From assembly GCA_002387325.1 (NCBI GenBank), contig DGIN01000095.1:14398-22847 (forward strand): a DNA stretch of 8,450 bases. Direction: 5' to 3'. This document shows positions 1 to 6,486 of this stretch, piece after piece. The notes under the pieces are model-generated. The model searched no databases. It had not been told where the DNA came from and worked only from the letters and a program-made list of their open reading frames with translations. Position 1 is the first letter of the stretch, and every line of letters begins with the position of its first letter. The translations under genes and the position numbers were made by a program. This stretch comes from Bacteroidales bacterium UBA4621 (GTDB taxonomy: Bacteria; Bacteroidota; Bacteroidia; Bacteroidales; Paludibacteraceae).

Positions 1-95
1 TATATTTTTTGCATACTCTGCTTATTTTTTTTTGGGGGGAGGAAGGAAGAAAGAAATGCAGTTTGCCCAAATGCCGACCATGCAGGACGAACTCC

Positions 96-119
96 GCGCA
101 GGATATATTCCCCCTGCGC
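96..119 (-). terminator. Hairpin downstream of the ion channel gene, possible terminator
   Basis: A perfect 7-bp inverted repeat, GCGCAGG and CCTGCGC with a 10-base loop, lies 42 bases past the stop codon of the channel gene. No U-run follows it in the direction of transcription, so it is not a classical intrinsic terminator. It could act as an RNA 3'-end stabiliser. The remaining bases to the window edge contain a T9-G6 run and a purine tract, with no gene seen. Confidence 0.3.
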
Positions 120-161
120 AATGATGCAAGCGTATGTCATCCTGTGCAAATGACAACCGGT

Positions 162-962
162 TTAATGTTGTGCCGGCACTTCTTCTTTCTGTCGGGCTAA
201 AAGTTGGTCTATCTTTTCGTTGAGTTCCTTGACCTGTTTCTCGAGGTCGTGGTTGTTGTCGCTGACCATAGCGTCCACGAAGATAGAGTTGACCAACGAC
301 AAGCCGATAATGCTGCAAATCACCAATAGCAGACTGAAATAGAGGCGCACCCAGCGGGCGGTGACGACGGAGGAACCGGCAGCGATGGTGTCGGGTATCT
401 CGTTCCAGCCCTCGCCCGTACAGATGCGGAAGATGGAGTAGATGCTGTCTATCGGGGTGGCAAAGTACTCGGGTGCCGCTTCGCGGAACAATGCGCACGA
501 CACCAGTGCCACGATGAGAATGAGTACCAAGAAGCCCGCAAACACACCATAACTGTCGCGTAGGGCTTTGCCGAAGTTTCTGGCAATGTTGGAGAAATTG
601 GGGAATATATGGATAATACGGAAGAAACGCAGTACACGCAGCAGCCTCAGCACCAGCAATACGGACAGGTTGCCCAATATGCCTGCCGGCATAAAGAACG
701 CCACCACGGACGGCAACGACAGGATCACCAGTACGCCGTCCAACCGATTCCACCCGTCCCGCCAATAGCCCTTGATGCCATATTCCATTTGTTTCACTAT
801 CATCTCAATGACAAAGACAAGCGTGCAGACAAGGTCGGCAACGGACAAAGCGCGGCTGTTCACCCCGCTCTCTTGGGCAAAGATGATTGCCGCGTTGATG
901 AGAATGACGCACAGGATAATGTGCTCGTTGAGAAAGATTTTTCGTATCAGTTGTTTCATCAT
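162..962 (-). CDS. Voltage-gated-type cation channel (single-domain ion transporter)
   Basis: Inner-membrane, single-domain six-helix channel of the bacterial Nav/Cav-like (Ion_trans) family; four subunits would form the pore. Seen in the 266 residues: S1 at about 13-30, S2 at about 41-57, S3 at about 73-91, and an S4 voltage sensor with arginines at every third position (R106, R109, R112, R115). S5 lies at about 137-158, the pore loop at 170-192 with filter TGEGWNE (182-188), and S6 at about 203-232. A heptad-like tail (239-259) resembles the C-terminal tetramerising coiled coil of this family. The filter is closer to the TGEDW form of Cav/NALCN-type pores than to the TLESW of NaChBac, so ion selectivity cannot be assigned; Na+ and Ca2+ are both possible. 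Length is normal for the family. A well-formed promoter lies just upstream, so it can be transcribed apart from the preceding genes. Confidence 0.9.
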   Translation of the reverse strand: MMKQLIRKIFLNEHIILCVILINAAIIFAQESGVNSRALSVADLVCTLVFVIEMIVKQMEYGIKGYWRDGWNRLDGVLVILSLPSVVAFFMPAGILGNLSVLLVLRLLRVLRFFRIIHIFPNFSNIARNFGKALRDSYGVFAGFLVLILIVALVSCALFREAAPEYFATPIDSIYSIFRICTGEGWNEIPDTIAAGSSVVTARWVRLYFSLLLVICSIIGLSLVNSIFVDAMVSDNNHDLEKQVKELNEKIDQLLARQKEEVPAQH

Positions 963-985
963 TTATCAGTTTGTTAATTTATGCA

Positions 986-1017
986 CAAAGGTACTGCTTT
1001 CGTGGCACATACGCAAA
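986..1017 (-). promoter_or_regulatory. Bacteroidetes-type promoter of the ion channel gene
   Basis: On the minus strand: TTTG (1017-1014), a 20-base spacer, then TACCTTTG (993-986), matching the -33/-7 consensus of Bacteroides. The predicted start of transcription near 979 leaves a leader of under 20 bases before the ATG at 962. The same 20-base spacing occurs in two other promoters in this window. Confidence 0.75.
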
Positions 1018-1086
1018 TAGCAACCCGCTTTCCCGCAAGTGGAGACAGACAGGAAAGAGGATTGTTATCTGTTCTGTATAGTGGTT

Positions 1087-1449
1087 TTATTCGCCTCGTG
1101 CGGCTTGACCGATAGTGAGGTTGTTGTCCACGCAGCGGGTGCCGGCGGGGTCTTTGATTTGCACTTTCAGTCCGTAGGCAGTGTCGAACAGTTTCTCTGC
1201 ATCACCCACTTTCATCGAGGCTTTGATCTTGATTTCCTCGGTGGTGCGGGTTTTGATGTCTTTGGTGGTCCTGCTGTTCAGTTGCTTGAGCGTCATCTCG
1301 GGGTCGGCGAGTTGTGCGCCCTTGTAGATAGCGAGTGTGCAACCGAAGGTGTCCTTGAAACTTTTGCAGATGCTCTTTACTTTCATCTGCGGTGCCACCG
1401 AGAACTCAGCGTTCGTGAAGTGGTCTTTGATACTGTTAATCAGTCCCAT
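1087..1449 (-). CDS. Two-lobe repeat protein of unknown function (paralogue of 5915-6220)
   Basis: A 120-residue protein without signal peptide or membrane segment, so probably cytosolic. It consists of two homologous lobes, about 14-57 and 71-116. Each lobe has the pattern E-(F/I)-x-(V/I), about six residues, KV, a helix with K-x-F, (F/Y)G, a hydrophobic strand, then D-x-x-(M/L)T(L/I). The predicted order is strand-helix-strand-strand, possibly a small alpha/beta fold; the fold is my inference. The 101-residue protein at 5915-6220 has the same two lobes and is clearly related; this copy has about 13 extra N-terminal residues and a longer linker. It follows the lipoprotein gene by 32 bases with no promoter between, so the two are probably cotranscribed. 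The family name and activity are not known to me. Confidence 0.85.
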   Translation of the reverse strand: MGLINSIKDHFTNAEFSVAPQMKVKSICKSFKDTFGCTLAIYKGAQLADPEMTLKQLNSRTTKDIKTRTTEEIKIKASMKVGDAEKLFDTAYGLKVQIKDPAGTRCVDNNLTIGQAARGE

Positions 1450-1481
1450 TGTGTTTATGAGTTTATTGGGTTAATAATATA

Positions 1482-2789
1482 TTATCTTGCCTTGAAGACG
1501 GGTTTGATGTATTCGGTGTGGGGGACGGCGGATAGGGCTTCGAGCCAGACATAGTTGTTGTAGCGCATGCGCTCGTTGAGGAAACCGAGGTAGATGGTCT
1601 TGTAGCCCTTGGCGGGAATACGCCCGTTGCACGACTGCGTGCCCATGGTGGAGTAGTCCACGCTGTAACTGAGTTTGGACGGTTCGGTGCCGTCTTGGAA
1701 CTTCTTGGCTTGCGCCGCATTGTAGAATACATACATGTTGATGTACGCGTCTTCTTCGCGCGGCGGCACGTTCTCGCCCAACAGGGTGGCAATCAGTCCG
1801 CTGCCCCGATGGCTCTCATAGATGGGCAGCCCCAATACCTTGATACGGCGGTAGGAGGTCTCCATATCATCGTAGAAATCGCCGTCGCTGCTTTTGTTGC
1901 CCTCGTTGGTGGAGATACGCAGCGAGTACAGCACGTCGGTGGCTCCGGCAGGCACCTGCAATGCCACGATAGCACGGTAACTGCCCGAGAAAGCGGCTTT
2001 CAGTTGCCCGCGCAGGGTGAACTTGCGGGGATCATCGAAGAGGTTGGTCATCTTGATACCGCGGACAGGGGCTGCCAGAAAGTCGCCTTTCTGTGCGTCC
2101 ACGCTGTCCACCCGCACCGACTTGGTACCCGCCAGGCGGGACACGTCCTGCGTCTTGTAGCCTATCTTGATGCCGGCGTACTGGCGTGTCTTGGGCGTAA
2201 CCTGCACGAGATAGATGGCACTGAAAGAGATATTGACCGAGTCTCTGACAAGGGTCTTGCCCGCGTAGGTCTTGAGCAGTTGGTGGCTGTCCGCATTGTA
2301 GATACGTACATCTGCGGGTTTCTCTGTCTCGATGTGATATAGCAGCCGGTCGCCGCGCTCCAGATAAATGGGGTAGTTCTGTGTGGCTTCCAACAGTTCC
2401 TGCGGTTTGCGGTGGACAGAAACAAAGATATTGGGTGTTTGTGTCTCCACCAACTCATTGACAGAATTGTGCAGGTCGTCTATCTGCCGGCTCAGGTTCT
2501 TGCATTGCGCGTTGGCGGCAGAGTCCTGTGTGGCGGGGTTGTAGTCGAAGACCAACTGCTCATTGAGGGCGCATAGAGATGTGATTTGTTTGGCGGACAA
2601 GGTTCTACCGCGACGGCAATCTGTTTGCAGGTCGTCAAGGAGTTGCTGCGTCTGCTGTGCGGCTTGGCTGACAGCGGCATACTGCTGTGCCGTCTGACTA
2701 TCCATACCCTGTTCGGTCTTGCCCGTGCCGCCGCAACCCATAAGGGAAACGGCACAGAGAAAGGCAATAGAAATGTGTAGGTGTTTCAT
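1482..2789 (-). CDS. Large lipoprotein of unknown function
   Basis: A 435-residue predicted lipoprotein. It begins with K2 and a hydrophobic stretch ending in the lipobox L-M-G-C, with the acylated cysteine at C19. The following residues (GGTGKTEQ) lack an obvious acidic surface-export signal, so a periplasm-facing position is more likely than surface display, although this is uncertain. Residues about 28-120 are polar, Q-rich and helical, probably coiled coil. The rest (about 125-435) is mixed strand-rich sequence with aromatic residues, suggesting globular beta domains; the part after 330 ends with a conserved-looking Y/W-rich region. No enzyme motif was recognised. The next gene downstream is a two-lobe protein 32 bases away. 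Upstream lies a spacer with a strong hairpin. Possible roles are a structural or sensing partner of the envelope proteins encoded nearby. Confidence 0.85.
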   Translation of the reverse strand: MKHLHISIAFLCAVSLMGCGGTGKTEQGMDSQTAQQYAAVSQAAQQTQQLLDDLQTDCRRGRTLSAKQITSLCALNEQLVFDYNPATQDSAANAQCKNLSRQIDDLHNSVNELVETQTPNIFVSVHRKPQELLEATQNYPIYLERGDRLLYHIETEKPADVRIYNADSHQLLKTYAGKTLVRDSVNISFSAIYLVQVTPKTRQYAGIKIGYKTQDVSRLAGTKSVRVDSVDAQKGDFLAAPVRGIKMTNLFDDPRKFTLRGQLKAAFSGSYRAIVALQVPAGATDVLYSLRISTNEGNKSSDGDFYDDMETSYRRIKVLGLPIYESHRGSGLIATLLGENVPPREEDAYINMYVFYNAAQAKKFQDGTEPSKLSYSVDYSTMGTQSCNGRIPAKGYKTIYLGFLNERMRYNNYVWLEALSAVPHTEYIKPVFKAR

Positions 2790-2813
2790 TGTTATAGGTG
2801 ATTTTATTGGTAA

Positions 2814-2839
2814 GCAAGCAGAAAACCAATCCTGCTTGC
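2814..2839 (-). repeat. Hairpin repeat, copy 1
   Basis: A perfect 8-bp stem, GCAAGCAG and CTGCTTGC, with a 10-base loop. It lies between the coiled-coil membrane gene and the lipoprotein gene, 25 bases past the stop codon of the former. The same stem, loop length and several loop bases occur at 5874-5899. There is no U-run after it, so attenuation, RNA processing or a recombination scar are all possible. Confidence 0.75.
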
Positions 2840-2864
2840 CTTGTGAAAAAGTGTGACTAATGCA

Positions 2865-3620
2865 TCAGTTTTTGAATAACCAGATGACACCAAATACTGC
2901 TATTGTGGCTGCACCTGATAATATTGACCACCATCCTAAACAGAGTACTTGTATGAGTATGAATACAATGCAAGAAATAATTGCTATACGTCTTCTTTTT
3001 TTACTGCGTGCTTCTTTTTTATTCTTCTTGACTTCATCATCGGCATACTGTTTCAGTATCTGCTGCGTACTCGGTAGTATTTTATTGATTTCTTCATTGT
3101 CAGCATAATGCAGGCTACATAATTCATGCAAGCGTTTTAATGTTTCCACAACAGACGATGAATCTTTATGTGCTTTGCAAAACATCAATGCACCGATCAT
3201 TTCTTCTGCATTTTCCGGTATAATGTTGTCCCATACTTTCCACCTATCCCTATCGTACATATATTGGTAATGTTTTTGATAAAAAGCAGGTGTCTTGGGT
3301 GCTCCCTCGTCATTATGCATTGTCGCAGATTGCTGGTTACGGAGGTGCATTTCTTGGAAATGGTTACGCATCTCTTCCATACGATTATGCATCTCTTCTT
3401 TTAACTGTTCAGATGCATCCTCACTCATTTTAGATGTAGCCTCATTCCCTATCGAAGCAATTATTTTGTTTTGCCTTTCAAACTCATTTTTCAATATATC
3501 CTGAGGAATAGTTTTTCCTTTTTTTATACTTTTAATCAACTTATCAGTTTGCTTTATTTGTTTATCCAACTCTTTAATTTGAAGTCGCTGACGTTCCAGT
3601 TCATCCATATCAGTAAACAT
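2865..3620 (-). CDS. Coiled-coil membrane protein, unknown function
   Basis: A 251-residue protein. Residues 5-95 are highly charged and heptad-like (L-K-E-L-D-K, E-E-M-x-N-R-M-E-E-M), a long coiled coil. Residues about 108-195 form a soluble helical region containing FCKA (147-150) and TLKRL (160-164). A basic patch (199-211) follows, then two hydrophobic segments (211-229 and 231-248) ending at K250-N251. The likely topology is a C-terminal two-helix anchor with the bulk in the cytoplasm, since the basic patch would stay inside. The central region resembles that of the 177-residue protein at 4353-4886. The DNA is visibly AT-richer than the flanking genes. Start: ATG at 3620; Met5 is an alternative. 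It sits 55 bases after the HTH-like gene in the same direction, with an upstream 24-base repeated element. Confidence 0.85.
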   Translation of the reverse strand: MFTDMDELERQRLQIKELDKQIKQTDKLIKSIKKGKTIPQDILKNEFERQNKIIASIGNEATSKMSEDASEQLKEEMHNRMEEMRNHFQEMHLRNQQSATMHNDEGAPKTPAFYQKHYQYMYDRDRWKVWDNIIPENAEEMIGALMFCKAHKDSSSVVETLKRLHELCSLHYADNEEINKILPSTQQILKQYADDEVKKNKKEARSKKRRRIAIISCIVFILIQVLCLGWWSILSGAATIAVFGVIWLFKN

Positions 3621-3626
3621 TATCGG

Positions 3627-3650
3627 CTACTCTGTTATAGGATTTTTGCC
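3627..3650 (-). repeat. 24-base upstream element, copy A
   Basis: Ends in CCTATAACAGAGTAG on the minus strand, 6 bases before the ATG at 3620. It matches copies at 5674, 6248 and 7870 without gaps. Read as codons it gives GKNPITE and a stop codon, in a frame that differs from the preceding gene. Confidence 0.55.
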
Positions 3651-3675
3651 GTTACTCCTTGTCGTTTTCTTGTAA

Positions 3676-4323
3676 CTATTTTTCTTTTTTGCTGACAATT
3701 TTGTCAATTGCAGCCACTATAGCACCTGTGGTGTAGTTACCTATGATACTCTTGGATTGTTCAACCAGCACCTCTTTAAGAATTTCGGGGAATGTCTTGT
3801 CGAAACCGCCTTCTTTATTATACATCTTTTTAGCAGCCTCCATAACCTGTTCCTTATTTACCGCTTTCGGTCTCAACTGATCCATAACGTAAGAAAAGTC
3901 TTCAACACTCATAGAGACTGTGGAAGATGTGAGAGAACTATCCAAGAAACGCCCGTCCTTTTCAAGAATGTCATTAATGAATTGTCGCACGAGTTTGTTG
4001 TGTACCAAGAAACGCAGTTTGCCATCTTCGTTCTTGTATTTGGCATTCTGCAAATCTGTAATAAACTCGTCTTCCAATTGATTCTTATCTTGGTCAGCAG
4101 AAAAGACGATAGCGGCTTCATATTTCAGCCGTTTTACTTTCGATTCGGGAATACGGAGTTGCCGGCTAATCGCATAATCAGAAAGGCTACTATGCTTCTT
4201 GAACCACTCGTTGAATATGAATACTTCAAAATCATTCTTATTCATTGAGCCAAAGCCATTCTCATTGCAATACCAATCAATGAAATCTTGCAATGAAATT
4301 AGTGGTGTAGTACTTGCTTTCAT
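3676..4323 (-). CDS. Hypothetical protein with a possible HTH segment
   Basis: A 215-residue protein with no signal peptide. Residues about 46-70 (SLSDYAISRQLRIPESKVKR, followed by LKYEA) look like a helix-turn-helix: a helix, a short turn, then a basic recognition-like helix. Around it, residues 8-45 contain the acidic/aromatic stretch NDFEVFIFNEWF. The middle (100-190) is predicted helical, with LRFLVHNKLVRQFINDIL at 103-120. The C-terminal part, about 192-210 (IIGNYTTGAIVAAIDKIV), is amphipathic or weakly hydrophobic and could associate with membranes. Function is unknown; a DNA-binding regulator or a structural component of the neighbouring membrane proteins are both possible. It is AT-rich like its two neighbours. 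It starts 29 bases after the 177-residue membrane gene, and no promoter was seen between them, so operon membership is likely. Confidence 0.85.
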   Translation of the reverse strand: MKASTTPLISLQDFIDWYCNENGFGSMNKNDFEVFIFNEWFKKHSSLSDYAISRQLRIPESKVKRLKYEAAIVFSADQDKNQLEDEFITDLQNAKYKNEDGKLRFLVHNKLVRQFINDILEKDGRFLDSSLTSSTVSMSVEDFSYVMDQLRPKAVNKEQVMEAAKKMYNKEGGFDKTFPEILKEVLVEQSKSIIGNYTTGAIVAAIDKIVSKKEK

Positions 4324-4352
4324 AATGTATCATATTTGATTTATAAGAAAGA

Positions 4353-4886
4353 TTATTTGTCAAATAGGTTATCTTGATATGATAGCATAGGCATAAAATT
4401 TATACACAATGCTGGAATTAAAAGTCCAAAAAAGCCCCATGCTATTCTCCCTGCAAGTTTCCATTCTGTATTGAGTCCCCATATATAAATAGCAAAACCT
4501 ATTACGAGAAGTGCCACACTATACAATATCAAAAAAGTGCGTTTTATTTTCAAACTACGAACAATAGTTGAAGCCTGTTTGATAGTAGGGTCATTATGAT
4601 GTTCCATTTTTGCTCTTTCCACTAAAGTGGATAAATGGCGGAGTGTAGATTTGCTTTTTACTGCTCCTAATGATTTGCAGAAGAGTACGTACTCTAATAC
4701 TTCATAAGGGGTATCTGGAGTGGCAAGCAATAATTTCTCCATTTTTTCTTCACGAGTAGCACTCTGATCCAGTTCTTTTTTTCCATACTTCCCAGTTGGA
4801 GCATAAACTTCAACTGCGTCAATGGTTGCTTTTAAGTTTGCAATGAATCTTTTACCTGATTCGCGGTCTTCTGTTGTATTTGTCAT
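4353..4886 (-). CDS. Small two-helix membrane protein, unknown function
   Basis: A 177-residue protein with a soluble N-terminal portion (1-112) and two hydrophobic segments near the C-terminus (about 117-137 and 145-166). The basic residues K113-K115-R116 before the first helix suggest that the N-terminal part is cytoplasmic. The region 58-92 contains YEVLEYVLFCKS and TLRHL and aligns with the corresponding FCKA...TLKRL stretch of the 251-residue protein at 2865-3620; both proteins then continue to a basic patch and two helices. This points to an ancient duplication, with the downstream copy having gained the long coiled coil. The gene is AT-rich. It lies 39 bases after the UDG-like gene and 29 bases before the HTH-like gene in the same direction. 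Confidence 0.85.
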   Translation of the reverse strand: MTNTTEDRESGKRFIANLKATIDAVEVYAPTGKYGKKELDQSATREEKMEKLLLATPDTPYEVLEYVLFCKSLGAVKSKSTLRHLSTLVERAKMEHHNDPTIKQASTIVRSLKIKRTFLILYSVALLVIGFAIYIWGLNTEWKLAGRIAWGFFGLLIPALCINFMPMLSYQDNLFDK

Positions 4887-4925
4887 TTTTTATGCTATTT
4901 GAATTACGTTATTATTTGTACGTTG

Positions 4926-5651
4926 TTATTTGCCTTTCATTTTATTGTAGGCTTGGAGGATAAGTTCTCCGATGTGTTTCTGCTCTTCTTTACAAACAGA
5001 GCCGAAAGGCGTGTTACGGGTTACGCCCAATATAACCAAGGCACCGTCATAATAGCCCTTGCGGATAACTACGGGGCGTTTGCGCTTTGAGCCGTCCTTT
5101 GCCTCGGTTATGACGTACAAGTCCGAGATGTCCGTGATGGGCAGTTGCGACCAGTATTCTTTTGCGACTGACATAATGATAATGTCCGGTTGCAGTTGCT
5201 TCATCTGTTCTTCCCAACGCGGAATACCTACCTTGGCAATAGCCCGTTTTTCAGCGTGTGAGAGGTGGCTCCATGTGGGCAGGGTTGCCTCCGAACTGCA
5301 TAAGTCCGTATGGATAGCACGACGGGTAGGGTGGTCGTGTTCGCCTATTCCCTCTGGCGAATGACCTCCGAAGGAAGCACCTGCGCCTTGCAGCACCCGC
5401 TCGAAATTGTTGAACCAGTCATACGGGTTGCAGGTGAAATACTCATTCCAAGCCTGCGGGTATGTAGCAGGGACACCTACTTTGGCACTTGGAAAACGGT
5501 ACTTGGTGCTGCATATTGAGTCTTTATCCGATTCTTTGAACTCTATGTCGGACGGATTGAGCCCTACTGTTACAATGCGGATGTCCGATTGTTCATACTC
5601 ATTTCTGTTCCCGAACCAGTCAATGGGAATCGTATGGGGTATTTTAGCCAT
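4926..5651 (-). CDS. Uracil-DNA-glycosylase-like protein, function unproven
   Basis: A 241-residue soluble protein that looks like a member of the uracil-DNA glycosylase superfamily. Near the N-terminus a strand leads into VTVGLNPSDIEF (27-38), which resembles motif 1 (G-x-N-P) of the MUG/TDG-type branch. HTDLC (114-118) fits the region after the first helices, LQPDIIIMSVAK (153-164) resembles the strand before the recognition helix, and GVTRNTPFG (209-217) sits where the C-terminal HPS-type motif normally occurs but does not contain that histidine motif. It may therefore be a divergent enzyme with altered specificity or a non-catalytic nucleic-acid binder. GC content is higher than in the three AT-rich genes downstream. 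The start ATG at 5651 is preceded by a 263-base spacer with hairpins and a 24-base element. Confidence 0.8.
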   Translation of the reverse strand: MAKIPHTIPIDWFGNRNEYEQSDIRIVTVGLNPSDIEFKESDKDSICSTKYRFPSAKVGVPATYPQAWNEYFTCNPYDWFNNFERVLQGAGASFGGHSPEGIGEHDHPTRRAIHTDLCSSEATLPTWSHLSHAEKRAIAKVGIPRWEEQMKQLQPDIIIMSVAKEYWSQLPITDISDLYVITEAKDGSKRKRPVVIRKGYYDGALVILGVTRNTPFGSVCKEEQKHIGELILQAYNKMKGK

Positions 5652-5673
5652 ATACTTTTTGATTATCAGTTGC

Positions 5674-5697
5674 CTACTCTTGGTCGGGATTTTCGGC
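5674..5697 (-). repeat. 24-base upstream element, copy D
   Basis: The most divergent copy of the element found at 3627, 6248 and 7870, placed 22 bases before the ATG at 5651. It reads AENPDQE plus a stop codon. The same frame stays open for 26 codons up to 5754 and has a charged, protein-like composition (ISEREQQQREK), but it has no start codon. It may be the broken 3' end of a lost gene. Confidence 0.45.
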
Positions 5698-5805
5698 TTT
5701 CTCCCGTTGCTGTTGCTCTCGTTCCGAGATGTCTATCCCTTGCGCATCCCTTGCCTATAAGGAGTTCTGCTCAAGCCACTGGCTTTCGTGTCGCTACGGC
5801 ACTCA

Positions 5806-5820
5806 GTGCGCTTTGCGCAC
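5806..5820. repeat. Perfect short hairpin in the 263-base spacer
   Basis: GTGCGC-TTT-GCGCAC, a 6-bp GC-rich stem with a 3-base loop. It lies between the two-lobe gene and the UDG-like gene. The rest of the spacer holds the larger hairpin at 5864-5907 and the 24-base element; I see no promoter match and no intact gene there. Confidence 0.6.
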
Positions 5821-5863
5821 CCGCCTTACGCTTCACCCTTGCTGTTTGGCAGAACAAAGGCAG

Positions 5864-5907
5864 CACACCGTGCGCAAGCAGAACCGAAGTCCTGCTTGCA
5901 CGATGTG
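5864..5907 (-). repeat. Extended hairpin repeat, copy 2
   Basis: The core at 5874-5899 (GCAAGCAG, 10-base loop, CTGCTTGC) repeats the hairpin at 2814-2839. Here the stem extends outward through CACA-C-CGTGC pairing with GCACG-A-TGTG, with one mismatch and a two-base bulge. It starts 7 bases after the stop codon of the 101-residue gene, which would suit a terminator or processing signal, but there is no U-run. Confidence 0.75.
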
Positions 5908-5914
5908 GAGGCAA

Positions 5915-6220
5915 TCACTCTTTGCCGGCAGCGGTGATGGTGATGCTGTTGTCGGCAAGTTTGGTGTTGTCGGCATTAGCCACCTGCACGGTGATACCAT
6001 ACAACTCTTTGACTTTGTTCTCGAAATTGCCGACCTGCATATTGCCGCGTACAGCCAGTTCACCGCCCTTGGCATCGCCCTTGCGGATAGAAGCCAGCGT
6101 AGCGTTCTCGTCTGCGAACTTTGCGCCGTTGTAAACACGAAGAGTGCTACCAAAAGCCTCTTTGAACTCTTTGCACAGCGTGCCTACACGCTTGTTGCCT
6201 GTCATTTTGATTTCTGCCAT
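5915..6220 (-). CDS. Two-lobe repeat protein of unknown function (paralogue of 1087-1449)
   Basis: A 101-residue protein made almost entirely of two homologous lobes, about 2-45 and 53-97. Lobe 1 has EIKMTGNKRVGTL, FKEAFGSTLRVYNG and AKFADENATL; lobe 2 has ELAVRGNMQVGNF, VKELYGITVQVANA and KLADNSITI. The lobes share GN-x-x-VG, a charged helix ending in FG/YG, a hydrophobic strand, and AD-x-(N/S)-x-T. A glycine-rich linker (KGDAKGG) joins them. There is no signal peptide or membrane segment. The paralogue lies near the other end of the cluster. The family may be recognisable by profile search; I do not know a function. Upstream is a 266-base gap holding a 24-base element at 6248-6271, a short 5-bp hairpin at 6423-6435, and a TATATTTG box at 6388-6381 that lacks a matching -33 element. 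Confidence 0.88.
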   Translation of the reverse strand: MAEIKMTGNKRVGTLCKEFKEAFGSTLRVYNGAKFADENATLASIRKGDAKGGELAVRGNMQVGNFENKVKELYGITVQVANADNTKLADNSITITAAGKE

Positions 6221-6247
6221 AATAATGGTTGTTTAGTTAATTGTTGT

Positions 6248-6271
6248 CTACTCTGTTGCAGGATTTTCGAC
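6248..6271 (-). repeat. 24-base upstream element, copy B
   Basis: Reads GTC-GAA-AAT-CCT-GCA-ACA plus GAG-TAG on the minus strand (VENPATE and a stop), 27 bases before the ATG at 6220. The frame is open for more than 40 codons upstream, but without a good start codon. Confidence 0.5.
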
Positions 6272-6486
6272 CGACCTCCTATAACGTGAATCCGATATAA
6301 CGAAAACTATGAAAACGAAACCTTGTCTTGTGGCGCAACCGACATCCCACTTTGGTATCCAAATACACGAAAAATTCAATCAAATATATTCAAATAGGCA
6401 TTGTGGGGCGTTTTTTGAACGGACGGCTACGCCGTATTATCATTCATTAGCCATAAAACTATGCTACTGAAAATTCGGCAGAACCG

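Noticed and set aside
25..56. T9-G6 run and purine tract as a phase-variation site
   Set aside because: It lies outside any gene or promoter that I can identify, so there is nothing it would switch in this window.
22..765. Long open frame of 247 codons on the minus strand overlapping the channel gene
   Set aside because: It runs antiparallel to nothing but shares the strand in another frame with a clear six-helix channel; its composition is low-complexity H/R/L-rich and typical of a shadow frame.
1695..2342. 215-codon plus-strand open frame
   Set aside because: It lies wholly inside the lipoprotein gene on the opposite strand, has no domain I recognise, and reflects the GC-rich codon pattern of that gene.
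5589..6289. Plus-strand open frames across the 263-base spacer
   Set aside because: They overlap the well-supported two-lobe gene on the other strand and show shadow-frame composition without recognisable motifs.
6381..6388. TATATTTG as a promoter for the 101-residue gene
   Set aside because: The -7-like box is good, but there is no TTTG or TTG at the expected distance upstream, and the region is AT-rich enough for a chance match.
6423..6435. ACGGC-TAC-GCCGT hairpin as terminator of the OmpA-tail operon
   Set aside because: The stem is only 5 bp and is followed on the minus strand by an A-run rather than a U-run.
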